A stretch of DNA of 64,000 nucleotides, taken from assembly GCF_003589595.1 (NCBI RefSeq), contig NW_020656077.1, forward strand, positions 5,081,538 through 5,145,537, written 5' to 3'. The position numbers were made by a program, and so were the translations under genes. The stretch comes from Hyposmocoma kahamanoa (Eukaryota; Arthropoda; Insecta; Lepidoptera; Cosmopterigidae). Shown piece by piece: positions 11,759 to 22,010 of this stretch; position 1 is the first letter of the stretch; the number at the start of each line of letters is the position of its first letter. The notes beneath the pieces were generated by a model. That model was given only the letters and a program-made list of their open reading frames with translations. It ran no database searches and was not told where the DNA came from.

Positions 11759-11953
11759 CTCTGCTGCTGCTGGTGGTTGTGCATAAAAAGCGCAAAGACA
11801 ACTGGGCCGAGAAAGAACTCGACGACATACGCGAGAACATCATTGCGTACGAGGATGAAGGGGGCGGCGAAGGAGATGCAGGCTACGACCTTCACGTGCT
11901 GCGCCAGATGTTCCAGCCGCAACCAGAAGGCGACAACTACATGCGCGGACCGG
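11759..11953 (+). CDS. CadN: Classical cadherin, exon with end of transmembrane segment and p120-catenin-binding region
   Basis: This exon encodes about 65 residues of a classical cadherin. It opens with a hydrophobic run, LLLLVVV, the inner end of the single membrane span. A basic stop-transfer stretch HKKRK follows, then DDIRENIIAYEDEGGGEGD and GYDL. The RENI..Y.DEGGGE block is the conserved juxtamembrane motif that binds p120-catenin, so this part lies in the cytoplasm under adherens or neural junctions. The donor is G|GTAAGC at 11953/11954 and leaves one coding base (phase 1), which fits the next exon exactly. The acceptor is less certain: AG at 11757-11758 has a weak pyrimidine tract, but starting earlier would place lysines inside the membrane span. 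I prefer a CadN (neural cadherin) or CadN2 assignment over shotgun/E-cadherin because of the downstream tail motifs, but paralogue identity is an inference. Confidence 0.88.
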
Positions 11954-12189
11954 GTAAGCAGTAAAAAATTTTTCGCAACTCATAGTCAAGTACTTTTGAA
12001 ATATCGCCATTTTCATAGCTTATTAACAGAATAGTCTTCCACCGGCGTTCCGAACATACGCATCCTATTTTGGAAACAAAGTGCGCCAACAGACGACCTG
12101 ACCTTGTAGTACGCGGCCGCTTTAATTGAATGCGTGCAGTTGGATCTAACCTCGTACAGTTGTTGCCGCATGCTGAGTCTAGCAACTCA

Positions 12190-12300
12190 CTATATCGATG
12201 ACATACTCTATAATGCTTGTCGTCGTGGTAAAAGGATTCGCCAATCGGCGTAACGTAGCCGCCCTTTTGTTTGTTGCCCAGGCTGCGCCAGATGTTCAAT
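12190..12300. repeat. Fragment shared with 44270-44410
   Basis: The segment around GGATTCGCCAATCGGCGTAACG, then TGTTGCCCAGGCTGCGCCAGA, is matched near 44350-44405. The element type is unknown. The open frame on the minus strand across 11937-12317 overlaps the cadherin exon and this repeat and is not a gene. Confidence 0.4.
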
Positions 12301-12550
12301 AGAGGAACGGGCAACAACCTTGCTATTCATTCATTAGTAGATATAAGTTGTTTATTATGTAAATTTATTTGATTTCCTTCCTTTTTGTTATTTTGTTTGT
12401 TTTGGTTTCATATGTTTGTTTTTTCTTACTTATTATTTGAAATTGTTGTGTGTGCTTGTGGAAAGTCAATAAACGCGTTCAAAAAAAGAATGTACGTCTT
12501 AGGGGAGACTCCTTTCGTGCACCACAGTTGTTCAAGATCGAAAATAAACA

Positions 12551-12753
12551 CGAAATATAATTAAACTATTTTTCCGGATTTAAATCGCGTATATTTGTTT
12601 TTTCAAACAAACCGACGTTTCGGGCCCTTTACATGTCCCACGGTCTTTATTATACATGGTCTATGGTAAATATACGCGATTTAAATCCGGAAAAATAGTT
12701 TCATTTCCTAAGTGTAACAATCGCGAGAACCTAAGAACTCGAAATATAATTAA
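12551..12753. mobile_element. Fold-back element family F, copy 1
   Basis: Two arms built on ATTTTTCCGGATTTAAATCG and its complement face each other around a core with CCGACGTTTCGGGCCC. The left arm is cut short at ACTATTTTTCC. The right arm continues through CATTTCCTA and AACAATCGCGAGAACC. CGAAATATAATTAA occurs at 12551-12564 and at 12740-12753, a 14-bp direct repeat flanking the element. Confidence 0.8.
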
Positions 12754-15717
12754 TTATTCCTATGATTCGACATGACGGGGACTTTAACTCCGTCGCAAAA
12801 AGTTGAAGCTTTGTCTGTGTTCGAAACGGGTCGACTGATTCCAAAGTGTAATAAGCCTCATTTTAATGTTTTGTTAAGTTTTAATATACAATGAGTTGAC
12901 ATAACTTAAGATTGGTAAAGTTATTACTTTATCAATTAATTTAGAATGTAAAGAATTTTGCAGCTTTCCACTCTCGGGCTATCATTTATCAATTGTACAG
13001 CAAACTGTACGCGGTCTACGATACACAGCATGCGGCGACATAATACGACTTCAACCAAGTACACTCTGCTTACAGTTGAGTTCACGATTGCACGCTGATG
13101 GCAGCCTAACATTTCCAACTCATTGTCATTTAGTATTACAGTCTAGAAACCTATCTATCTTGGTTCTCATTACATTATAGCGTTTCAAAATTTAAAGTGA
13201 TTTTATTCAAAAATTTTAACACAAATTGGATAGACTAAATAAACAATAAGCTAAAAAAAATATTGATATTCTTATATTCCAAATTTCGTCCATACAAAAT
13301 ATAAAAACAACGCGTAGTAATGTTCCCATACGAGTGCTGCCTAGCGCGCACATCTGCCTCCGCGGCGTCAGTCGGGGCTAATAAATATAGCAACAATTCG
13401 ACTCATCCGTAGAACAAAGATCTATATGCAAGACTACTTGTTCTCAGGACATTAGTATATTTCGTTGTCAGATCGACGGTCGTTCGATTTTATATTTCCG
13501 AAACGAAATAAGGTATATAAATTTTACAAACATGGATCTTAGTTTGAATAACGAAATTATTCTCGTAATGTACCTATTCTCTTTTCGCTGTATAATCACA
13601 ACGAACTCTGTTCTTCGGATGAGTCGAATTAATAATGCGCCCGCGCGGCCGAGGAAGGCTATCCTCTTAAAATTCCAAAGATATTTCATTCTTCTCATAA
13701 GATTTTTATAAGCGCTGTTGCGAAATGTTTTCAGTATTCTGTACCAAAATTTGCAAAGGTTTTGACACTATCCCTATAAACAAATGGATATATGTCCGGG
13801 TACGCAGGAGGAACTTCCGAACTATAGTTTGACCTATTAAACAATAGACAAAAAAGGTCAGGGAATGAAATCCTTTGAAGGGACGAATTTCAAAATATGG
13901 TACTATCAGACATTGAAATCGCTACAAAAACCGATTTTTGAGACGGAATACATAATGTCATCTGCCTATATTGTAAATAAACCATCGCAAGCTAAGTCGC
14001 TGTCCGATGTCAATCACCGACATGAAAATTAGAATTTGCATTTTTTCAATGACTGCTGCTGCACACGGTATAATTGCCAATGTGGATGATCTGCCAATGA
14101 AAGAAACAGGCGATAATTATATTGCCAAATGTATAAGAGAATTGAAATGCTCTAAAAATTAAAAAGCTACGTCACATAGTAAAGTTGGTTTGTCCAAAAA
14201 TAAAATTATAATGACGAACCTTGGATCAGAGTATAGCGCAGATCGTGGAATATGATTTATAAAGAATTGAGGAGACAACAAGATGAAATTTTAAAAAGTC
14301 ACCGGTGTGAGATCCTACTACCAATTTGCCGCAATAGGGAAAAATTTGAGTAATTATTATCCCCATATTCTCAAGATCAGGCCAAAAGCGTAAAACATAT
14401 AATTAAATAAAAAATATAGAAAAAAAAAAACTGACCATATCCTTCAACCGTTTGTAATTTGGTTTCGGATCGGAAGACACCATTAGTAGTAGAAGAAGAA
14501 AAGGAAGATAATGAAAGAAGACAGCATCAATAAGTTCAGATGAAGCATGTTCGAGTAACGATAATGTTTTTTCTTAATTTAAATTAAGAACGTGGAAAAT
14601 TATAAAAAATTAATATTACTTTATTTTTAAATTTAATTAATAACTAAGTTGATCACAATATACTATTCAAACAAGTATTAAATTAAAAAAAAAATATCGC
14701 GAACATAAAGTTAAACAAACTAATAAACACTTTAATGAATAAAGCAAATCTAGTAACAATGGAAGCAGTGCCTTATATATTGAAACGCTAGCTTGGTTCA
14801 TAAAAAGGTTGCTTATGCTAACATAGTGATAATTTGTTAAGCTATAGTTGCTCATGCCAAACAGCATAAGAATCTCTAGGAATCAGTCACAGTTGCAACA
14901 TCTTAAAGTATAGACTTAAGGAAAAACAGACGGGTTCTTGTAACCACCTTTCCCTCCAGCATAGTTAGTTCGAATCATAGTTGAAGAAATATTATTTGCA
15001 ACGTTGAATGTTGTACATGACTATCAACCATTGTACGGGCAATAAGTAACGGTCAGAAATGTTAAATGCTCTTTTTGAATTCTAATTTTGATTTATTTCT
15101 TTACACATTAGGTAATTCTTGAATTTTGTGAGACGCTTTTGTTGCTAATTCAGCAAAGTTAGGTCGGCGTAAATATTGTCATTTATAGAGTACAGTGCGT
15201 TTCCATTATACAGACAGCGCGTGCATCACCGAGAGCCATCTCGGTAACGCACTCTTTTGTCTTATTGAAAGACCACGATAAGAGAAATCGGTGCAAGTAA
15301 TATTTCGTCAACTATACTTGTATAACCTCAGTTATTTCAATTACGTAACTTAAGGACGAAATTGTTTTGTATAAAAATATTAAACTCATCAGTTTTCCGT
15401 TTAGTAAAAATAGAATCTCAGAATAAACATCATCAGACATTACACGATAAAGAGTGCCTTGTGTATGTTTTCAGCTCTAGGCCGTGGTTACATGAGCAAC
15501 ATTTCAACAGCACATTAGCTGTTTGCGATGCAATTTTAAAGCGACATGTATGACTACGCCGTAGTATAGATTAATCGTTACTCGAGTAACTAATAATCGC
15601 GTCCCGGCTTTACAGTGTCACATGTCAAATTTCATAATTTTTGACGTTTATTATGGGCACGTACTGAAACTTCCCTAGTTTTTGGAAAAACTGGAAAAAT
15701 TACGACAATATTGTACC

Positions 15718-15908
15718 ACCAGTAAGGGTGAAATTACAGGCACATGGGACTGGTCACCTTATATCTCAGAGTGACAGGCATAGGGGTCCCTCATATATTT
15801 GCGATTTAAAGCTCTGAGTGGCAATTCAACTGTTATGGATAGGCATGTAGCTTACCATCAGGTGCACGACTAGTTCGTCCCGTCACTTGATATTATAAAA
15901 AAAAAATC
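15718..15908 (+). mobile_element. SINE family B (Metulj-like), 5'-truncated
   Basis: The copy reads GTGAAATTACAGGCACATGG, then TTTGCGATTTAAAGCTCTGA, TAGTTCGTCCCGTCACTTG, and ends in ATTATAAAAAAAA. The same text recurs in at least seven other places in this window on either strand. I recognise it as a lepidopteran SINE of the type often called Metulj. That name is from memory. Confidence 0.75.
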
Positions 15909-16861
15909 TGAAGTAATGTCACTTTTAATGTTTGATCGGTATTAAGCTTAGACTATTGGTTTTTTCGATCGTCTAAGGTATTAAATAATAAGTTTTTATT
16001 TGTAGACGTTGTAGTAACCTATTTACATGTCACGTTTGTTATTTTTGAGGCGTGTCATTGGCGAAGTCGCTGTGGGATATGCTAAAGTAGGAATTACTAG
16101 TAGTACTACAAGTTTATTCTGAGATATCCGAGACTGAAAGTTTAGCACATCCATATTTTTTTTTTTCATTAGAACTAAGTACCTCATTTCTAGAACGTGC
16201 TAAGGATTTATACATTTCTATTTTGCACTCGTTACTGTAGAACGATGGATGTGCTAATTTTGTTTTATTGTTTTGTAAACTCATTCCTTCCGTCCCCGTT
16301 ACTAAATTCTAAATTTCTATTGTGACTGTTTCTAATTTAGATAATTTTGTTCCTTCAGTTTCTATCAGGCGTAGGCGTAATTGTAAGTTTATTTCATAAA
16401 AATTCCAATGTTCTTATATTGGTGTTACAGACATTTCTTTACCTGTCCTTTGGTCACTATAGTCAAGTTTGAAGCACAATTATTTGCAAAAATGGATCAT
16501 TGGCAGATCGCCAACAGCAAACAAGAGGACAGTACAAAAATGTCATTGAAACCATTTAAATATTTATCTAGATCTTAATTTTAAATCAAATATTTGTCAA
16601 TTTATGCTTACCCCAGTCACCCAGTAAATGACCCTTGCATTTTAATTAAACTGTTTTACTATAATGTTGTGATTCGCACAAATATCCCCTGTCCTTGTTG
16701 TATATTCCAGTTTTACTGTAAATTTTCTGTTCGGGATTGATCTTTGTGTACCCCCAGTTACGCTATCCTATAGGTAGTTTCGTTTTTCCTTAACCCAAAC
16801 TTTAATTGCATTAAGTCGTCATCACATTCTTGCCTGATTTGGAATAGCATTAGTTCACGTC

Positions 16862-17043
16862 TTAAGGCGGCTTCACACGGCCTGTGACTTCACAGGCCGC
16901 GTCACGCCGAGCCGATTTGTACGGTCGTGCTCGCGCCACAGGCCCATACACGCGAGGCCGGGCCGGCACGGGTGATTTCCCACGTTGCGATGGCATGAGC
17001 TCGCGTGACACGGACACTGAAAACACGGGCCATGGGAAGCTAG
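16862..17043. repeat. GC-rich interspersed patch beginning TTAAGGCGGC
   Basis: This 180-bp patch is strikingly GC-rich within AT-rich intron. It includes the near-perfect hairpin CGGCCTGTGA/TCACAGGCCG (16879-16899) and repeated GCCGGGCCGGCACGG-like words. A related patch starting TTAAGGCGATTTC begins at 33732. The shared TTAAGGCG start suggests a repeated element. Confidence 0.5.
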
Positions 17044-17290
17044 CATTATTTTAATTGTTTTTCGATCTACCTGTAGATGACATTACATTGCTACATACTT
17101 ACGTTCACATTATTTGTTGTCATGTTAAATGCATGCATTCCTAATCTACCTACTTTACATGTGCCGTTTTCTTTGTAACTTTACATCTGCTAGTTAACTT
17201 TAACCAGAAGATAGCTTGATAATATTGTTTGAAGTAAATTATGTTGATTTTATTCAATGCTTTTTATAAAGATGACAAACGCACTATATA

Positions 17291-18949
17291 CACTCCCAGA
17301 CACATATTTCGAGTCACCTTGCATTTTTAGTATTAAATGCCCTAAGCTTAAAAAATATGTTTGATTGATCAAAAACTATTAATGCAATTTTGAAGCTTAT
17401 TTACTAAACGTCATTTCCGTATGTTCTTGTTGATAATTTGATTTTGTGAAACCAGGGAAAAACGAGTTTTAAGTGTCACAAGTCTTGAATTCACCTTTGT
17501 CAAATGAAACTAGTAAAGAAATTTTAAAGAAAACAGTGGCTTATCGGATAAAATTGTCTATTCAGTAACTTGTATTGCCTCCAAGAGCGTTAACAACAGC
17601 CGCCATGCGATTTGGCATAGAATTAATTAACTTCAATATGAAGTGCTGTGGAATGTTCTCTCATTCTTCCTCAATGGCAACTTTCAACTCCGGTAAGGTT
17701 TACGGGACTGGGTGGTGAGCTCGAACGCGCCTCTTCCCCGTTCGTTCCTTATATATATATATAGCTCGTCCCATAAATGTTTTATTGGGTTCATATCCGG
17801 GCGTCGTGCTGGCCATTGCATGGTAGTAATACCGACGTCATGAAGGTATACGACGACTCTTGCAGTATGCGCTCTTGCGTTGTCATGCATGAGAATAAAA
17901 TCTCGGCCTCCAAAGCCAGTATATGGCATTACATGAATTTCGAGGCACTGGCGAATGTATCTGTCGGCATTTAATGGTAGCAGCCGCGGCCCCGTCACAA
18001 CCTCTAGCGCAGTTTTGCCTTCGGTGGACATTCCTCCCCAGACTGTGCATGAATCCCCGCCACAGCTCACTTTCTCTTCAATGTAACACTGAACAAAACG
18101 CTCTCTTTGTCTTCGGTAGACCTTGTTCCTTCCATCATTACCATAGACCATAATCTTAGTTCCATCGGTGAAGAGTACCTGGCTCCACAGACGTGGAGTC
18201 TAATGCAAATGTTCTCGTGCAAATTGGAGTCGCGCCATTCGATTAGCTCGTGTCAATTTGGGCCCGTTCGCTGGCTTATGTGGAGTTAGACCACGTTCCT
18301 TAAGTTTCCATCTCACAGTTCTAGCGCTAACAGCCACTCAATGAAAGTCTCGAAGCTGTTCTTGGATCTGTACTGAAGTCAGTTGACGATTTCGTGAGCT
18401 CGTTGTGAAGATAAATCGATCTTGCCTTTCCGTTGTCACTCGAAATCGTGGTCTTCCTTGACGGCGAACATACCCGCCAGTCTCTAAGTACCGATGGTTA
18501 GAACCTTTCAACAGCGGAACGACTGAAATGCAGTTGTGTACTTACATTACGCTGACTAAGTCTAGACTGCAAAAGTGCTACAGCTTGTGCGGCTACTTCA
18601 GGCGCAGTGTTCATAATTCCTTCGAGAAATTTGGTTAAATTTAGAGGAAAAAGAATGTAATACTCCTTTATTGTTAAATAAAACAATTAAATAAAAAATA
18701 TAGAAATTATTTCGTTTTGACTTGCACCTTACGCTCCCTTATTTCTTTAAAAACAATGACGAATCACAACTTTTCTCCGTTTTTCAAATTCGTAAATTCA
18801 AATTTAGTACAACGACACACCATAACAACGGGGGAATCTGCCAGCATTAAAACTGCATAAAAACTTTTTCTTTAATAAAACAATATTGTTATATTCTTGG
18901 TCTTTCAAAATAAAAATTCAAGGCGGCTCGAAAGTTGTGTCCGGGAGTG
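17291..18949 (-). mobile_element. Decayed Tc1-like transposon (1.66 kb)
   Basis: The left end CACTCCCAGACACA (preceded by TA) and right end TGTGTCCGGGAGTG are inverted repeats that continue inward for about 40 bp (TTCGAGTCACCTTGCATTTT and its counterpart). The element holds one transposase gene on the minus strand. The TA after the right end has changed. It lies inside the first visible cadherin intron, antisense to that gene. Confidence 0.92.
17562..18614 (-). pseudogene. Tc1-like transposase, inactivated
   Basis: Reading the minus strand, MNTAPEVAAQAVALLQSRLS and FSRSAVERF (18614-18498) form the N-terminal helix-turn-helix, then GRPRFRVTTERQDRF opens the second one. The catalytic core follows with LFTDGTK (first Asp) and MHDNARAHTA (second Asp). 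At the third catalytic position the usual PIEHLW motif reads PIKHLW, so the glutamate is lysine, and the spacing from the second Asp is one residue short. The C-terminus reads IPQHFILKLINSMPNR and GGNTSY. At least three stops and one or two frameshifts are present. The best-preserved open stretch is 17684-18151. Confidence 0.9.
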
Positions 18950-19052
18950 AATTTTTAAGGAAACGGGCACATTCAATATAGCATGTAATTGTATATGTAG
19001 ATGTCTACCCAGTCTTGTGAATGTTGTCACAGTGTTGTATTGTTATTTCTAG

Positions 19053-19211
19053 TGGTGGTTGCGCCGGCGGCGCCAGACATCTCGAACTTCTTAGACGACA
19101 AAAAGTCTATTCTGGATCGAGACTCCGAGATCTGTCACCACGACGACGTAAGGCATTACGCATATGAAGGCGATGGGAACACCAGCGGATCCCTCTCCTC
19201 ATTAGCGAGCT
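19053..19211 (+). CDS. CadN: Classical cadherin, first half of catenin-binding region
   Basis: This exon adds 53 residues between two phase-1 junctions. The spliced codon (G from the previous exon plus TG) gives valine, and the reading continues VVAPAAPDISNFLDDKK, then DRD, then DDVRHYAYEGDGN and SGSLSSLAS. The acidic, tyrosine-containing YEGDGN..GSLSSL block is the core of the beta-catenin (Armadillo)-binding site of classical cadherins and contains the serines phosphorylated in that family. The acceptor is TTATTTCTAG at 19043-19052 and the donor T|GTAAGT at 19211/19212, both close to consensus. Sequence just upstream stays open in this frame by chance, but the phase and family alignment fix the exon start at 19053. 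The low AT content of this exon contrasts with the flanking intron. Confidence 0.92.
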
Positions 19212-20646
19212 GTAAGTATCTTCACCACTATCATTATTAGCCGCCGCCCTGAGCCCATCAGGTTTTTCTTTGAGGATTGTTTAGACCGGAGTCCACCATG
19301 CTGGCCCAATGCGGGTTGAAGACTACTCCCGTGTATACAAGGGTTGTGACCTTTTTTGTACGTGTAGGTTTCATAAAGAAATTTTTCTTTTACCATTAAC
19401 AAGACGTATTGCGCCTATTTATACGCTCATTAAACAGCCTCCGAGGTCGAACGGTTACCATGCCGTACTGCCACTCAGAAGTCCCGGGTTCGATTCCCGT
19501 GGCGGGAGAAATGTTTGTATGGCCTGCATTTATTTCACTCGTGAGTTTTATGTGTAATTTGTGGTTGTCTATGTGTGTGTCCATGGCACCCGCGATACAG
19601 GGTTTCCCTAGTGTGGGGTTATGAGTAATGACCGTTTTTAATGATTGATCCTTTTTCTCTGCGAAATACAATAAATTAAATCAATGGATTTTGGAATTTA
19701 ATCGCTTCTGAGCTACGCAAAAAATGTTTGATTTGTATAAATTAAGTTAGATAGTTTTATGTATGTTGGGCCTCAAAACCAAGATAAATTGGGCATTGAA
19801 AATAAAATTTAGATACCTATTCTTAAAACTAAGTACATGTTCATTATATTTGTATACTAATATTATATTAATTATAATATAATTCGACCTGAAAACTTGT
19901 ACGGAAACGCAAGCATGTTCGGAAAAGAAGCAATTGGCTCCGCTTTTTCAGCAACTAAGATTTATTAGGAGATCATTACCAAAACATGTACGGGTTATAA
20001 GTGTCGTTAAGTAAAGATCAATAATAAAAAAGAGGATCAAATATTAATTTTGAATACCAAATATTAACTTAGTATACTTAAACATAATTATAATGTTACC
20101 TACATTGCAGTTCATTTATAATTTATCCGTAGATCAGCTAATATAGACCGAACAATTAATATGCATATTAAACATTAAAACAATAGTTTATTGAAAAAAG
20201 TTTTTACACACATTTAGTTCACATTTACAGAATTTAAAAAAGAATTCAGGTAAGAAACGACCGTTTTCCCATAGGGCAGCCAAGCTTTTTTAGTATTATA
20301 TGAAAACCATTTAATCTCATTGAGATCCTCAAACTATCTTCAAATACAGTAAGACATAACCCCAATTTCTTAGTGCTGTTAGGGACATATTATTGTTATT
20401 TTATGGCAGCCGTACGCTTCTGTACCGTGTATAAGATGCATTGGTCGTGTCCACCAAAATGCCCTCTAGTCCTGTGGTATTTCCATACGTATTAATTATA
20501 TTAGAATATATTTAGGTGTACGGTATGTAACAATCAAATGCGGCACCTGGAAACATGAAAATCTACTGAAGTCTGTGAAATACGAAAATGAAATACAATG
20601 ACAATGTCCCCTGAACAATGAGGTAATGCGTGACTATTTTTCGCAG
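19212..20646 (+). other. Cadherin intron of 1.4 kb, GT-AG, phase 1
   Basis: The intron begins GTAAGT and ends TTTTTCGCAG. It contains a nearly full SINE of family A at 19437-19624. Otherwise it is AT-rich sequence in which I see nothing further. Confidence 0.85.
19437..19624 (+). mobile_element. SINE family A (tRNA-derived), copy 1
   Basis: The copy starts GCCTCCGAGGTCGAACGG (box A-like) and has CCCGGGTTCGATTCCC (box B). The common body GGAGAAATGTTTGTATGGCC, GTAATTTGTGGTTGTCTATG and ACAGGGTTTCCCTAGTG follows. It lies in the last cadherin intron. Family A copies generally follow TTAACT and end in a short simple repeat, and recur at 32700, 35555, 36560, 38391, 43024, 48052 and 51119. Confidence 0.9.
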
Positions 20647-20774
20647 GTACGGACGACGGAGATCTCAAATTTAACTATCTATCCACTTTTGGACCCCGGT
20701 TCCGTAAGCTCGCGGATATGTATGGAGATTCTGATGAAGAGCGAGCCGGACCACACGAAGAGAGCTGGTGCTAG
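20647..20774 (+). CDS. CadN: Classical cadherin, last coding exon and stop codon
   Basis: The spliced codon (T plus GT) gives cysteine. The reading continues TDDGDLKFNYLSTFGPRFRK, then LADMYG, then DSDEERAGPHEESWC and a TAG stop at 20772-20774. TDDGDL.F.YLS.FGPRF.KLADMYG is the conserved C-terminal part of the beta-catenin-binding domain, in which the hydrophobic LADMYG end packs on the armadillo repeats. The acceptor is TTTTTCGCAG at 20637-20646. The 15 residues after LADMYG are acidic and end in WC. Such tails vary among family members, so I place no function on them. Of the three exons, this one gives the strongest homology call. Confidence 0.93.
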
Positions 20775-21985
20775 CAGAGACTGGAGCGAGGGCTCATTTT
20801 GCCGCCGAGCCCCTACAAATAGACTCAAGTGAGATAATATAAAGTGACTTTTGACATTACCAATTAGGAAAAGAAACTAAGTGTTCTACGAAATTTTTGT
20901 GATACATATACAGTGTTCTGTCCGCCGTCAACCCTGTGACTGACTCGGATTATGTTTTATAATCACTATTATTATTTGTAAACGTTTTGTTGAACTTTGA
21001 TTTCAATCATTAGGTATTTTGTTTAGGGACCAAATTATTATATATTGTTACTTACACTTATGTTAAAAATCCACGTTGCCATGCGTATATTTTTCATTAA
21101 GTTGTTCGCCATTTAACGTGTATGACACTTGGCTTTGATGTGATTCAGTCACAGCACAAACGCGTGGGAAGGCACTGATCATATGTAGGTTTAGAATTAT
21201 TAACGAAGACTAGGATACGATTGTCGCAATTGTCAATTATAGATGGAAACAAACGACAACGATCAGAAGTACGGTATAACAAATGACTGAAAAATGAACG
21301 GCGTTGTTTTGCAAATAGTAAAACGGTATGTATGTACGTAATTTTGATTCTTTTTTTACGCCTTATTTACAGTTTATTTGTAAATTATAATCTTTGACAA
21401 TGAACAAACCTTTCTTTAATATTTTAATATTTTGGGCAGCATTTATTTTTAGTTAACGATTGTTAGTGTAATTTAAATTAATGTTTAAGTGCCATTATTT
21501 TTTTACTAGGTATTTATATGAAATTTTTGTATGTAGCTCAATTGTTTTTGAGTGTTGCTGGTTCGGTGAAGCCCCGTTCTTTATTTTAAGAATATTCTTT
21601 TTCTTATTTTTGGTGGCTGAAAACATCGATTTTAGGTTTAAATACTTTCCCGCCCATATTTTTATCTTTTTTTTATTATTATGACAACTGTAGTTGTAGT
21701 TGTTGTATTGCTATGTTCAACAACGTAATTTTGTTTCTTATTACTACTTCCATAACGTCCACTTGCGACACAAATACAGATATTCGTATCCCTCATGTAA
21801 GAATGGTATAAGTTACATCAAAACTGTTCATTGCTCCATTAGATACAGAAAAATATAACCCACATCCTCTCCAATTCTTGTAACTCTATCTGTAATATTA
21901 ATCGATAGAGTTACAAGAATTGGAGAGAATGTCGGTTATATTTTTTTGTATCTAATGGAGAAATAAACATTTTTGACGTAATTCA
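20775..21985 (+). other. Candidate 3' untranslated region of the cadherin gene
   Basis: There is no further coding sequence after the TAG stop. The first AATAAA that I find downstream on the + strand is at 21962-21967, followed by T-rich then G-rich sequence, so a 3' UTR of about 1.2 kb is possible. Further AATAAA-like signals occur near 22437 and 22483. The real end of the transcript cannot be decided from the sequence. Confidence 0.4.
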
Positions 21986-22010
21986 ACTTATGCCATTCTT
22001 TCATGAGGGG
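21789..22010. repeat. Long inverted repeat (hairpin), arms about 105 nt, loop about 15 nt
   Basis: The left arm (from CCCTCATG at 21790) and the right arm (to CATGAGGG at 22009) are reverse complements along almost their full length. They include AACTCTAT with ATAGAGTT and TCTAATGGAG with CTCCATTAGA. The two meet around TGTAATATTAATCG, which forms a short loop. Differences between the arms are scattered substitutions and a short gap. It may be a fold-back MITE or a hairpin RNA source. It lies in the probable 3' UTR or just beyond the cadherin gene. Confidence 0.85.
21962..21967 (+). promoter_or_regulatory. Candidate poly(A) signal AATAAA
   Basis: This hexamer lies 1.19 kb after the cadherin stop codon and inside the right arm of a long inverted repeat. 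If used, the signal would sit in the stem of an RNA hairpin. The assignment is by position only. Confidence 0.35.

Larger units (their letters stand above)
11954..19052 (+). other. Cadherin intron of 7.1 kb, GT-AG, phase 1
   Basis: The intron is bounded by GTAAGC at its start and TTATTTCTAG at its end. It carries a fold-back repeat (12551-12753), a SINE fragment (15718-15908), a GC-rich patch (16862-17043) and a whole decayed Tc1-like element (17291-18949). The stretch 12770-15700 has no gene I recognise. A short decayed open stretch near 14038-14160 is discussed in the findings. Confidence 0.85.

Noticed and set aside
11614..12034. Several open frames on both strands around the cadherin exon
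   Set aside because: They are shadows of the real frame, which is fixed by the p120-binding motif and the phase-1 donor.
11937..12317. 126-codon open frame on the minus strand
   Set aside because: It overlaps the cadherin donor and a dispersed repeat shared with 44270-44410. No domain recognised.
19001..19402. ATG-initiated frame upstream of the middle cadherin exon and minus-strand frame opposite
   Set aside because: The ATG at 19001 lies in the intron. Phase and motif alignment place the exon start at 19053. The minus-strand frame overlaps the SINE.
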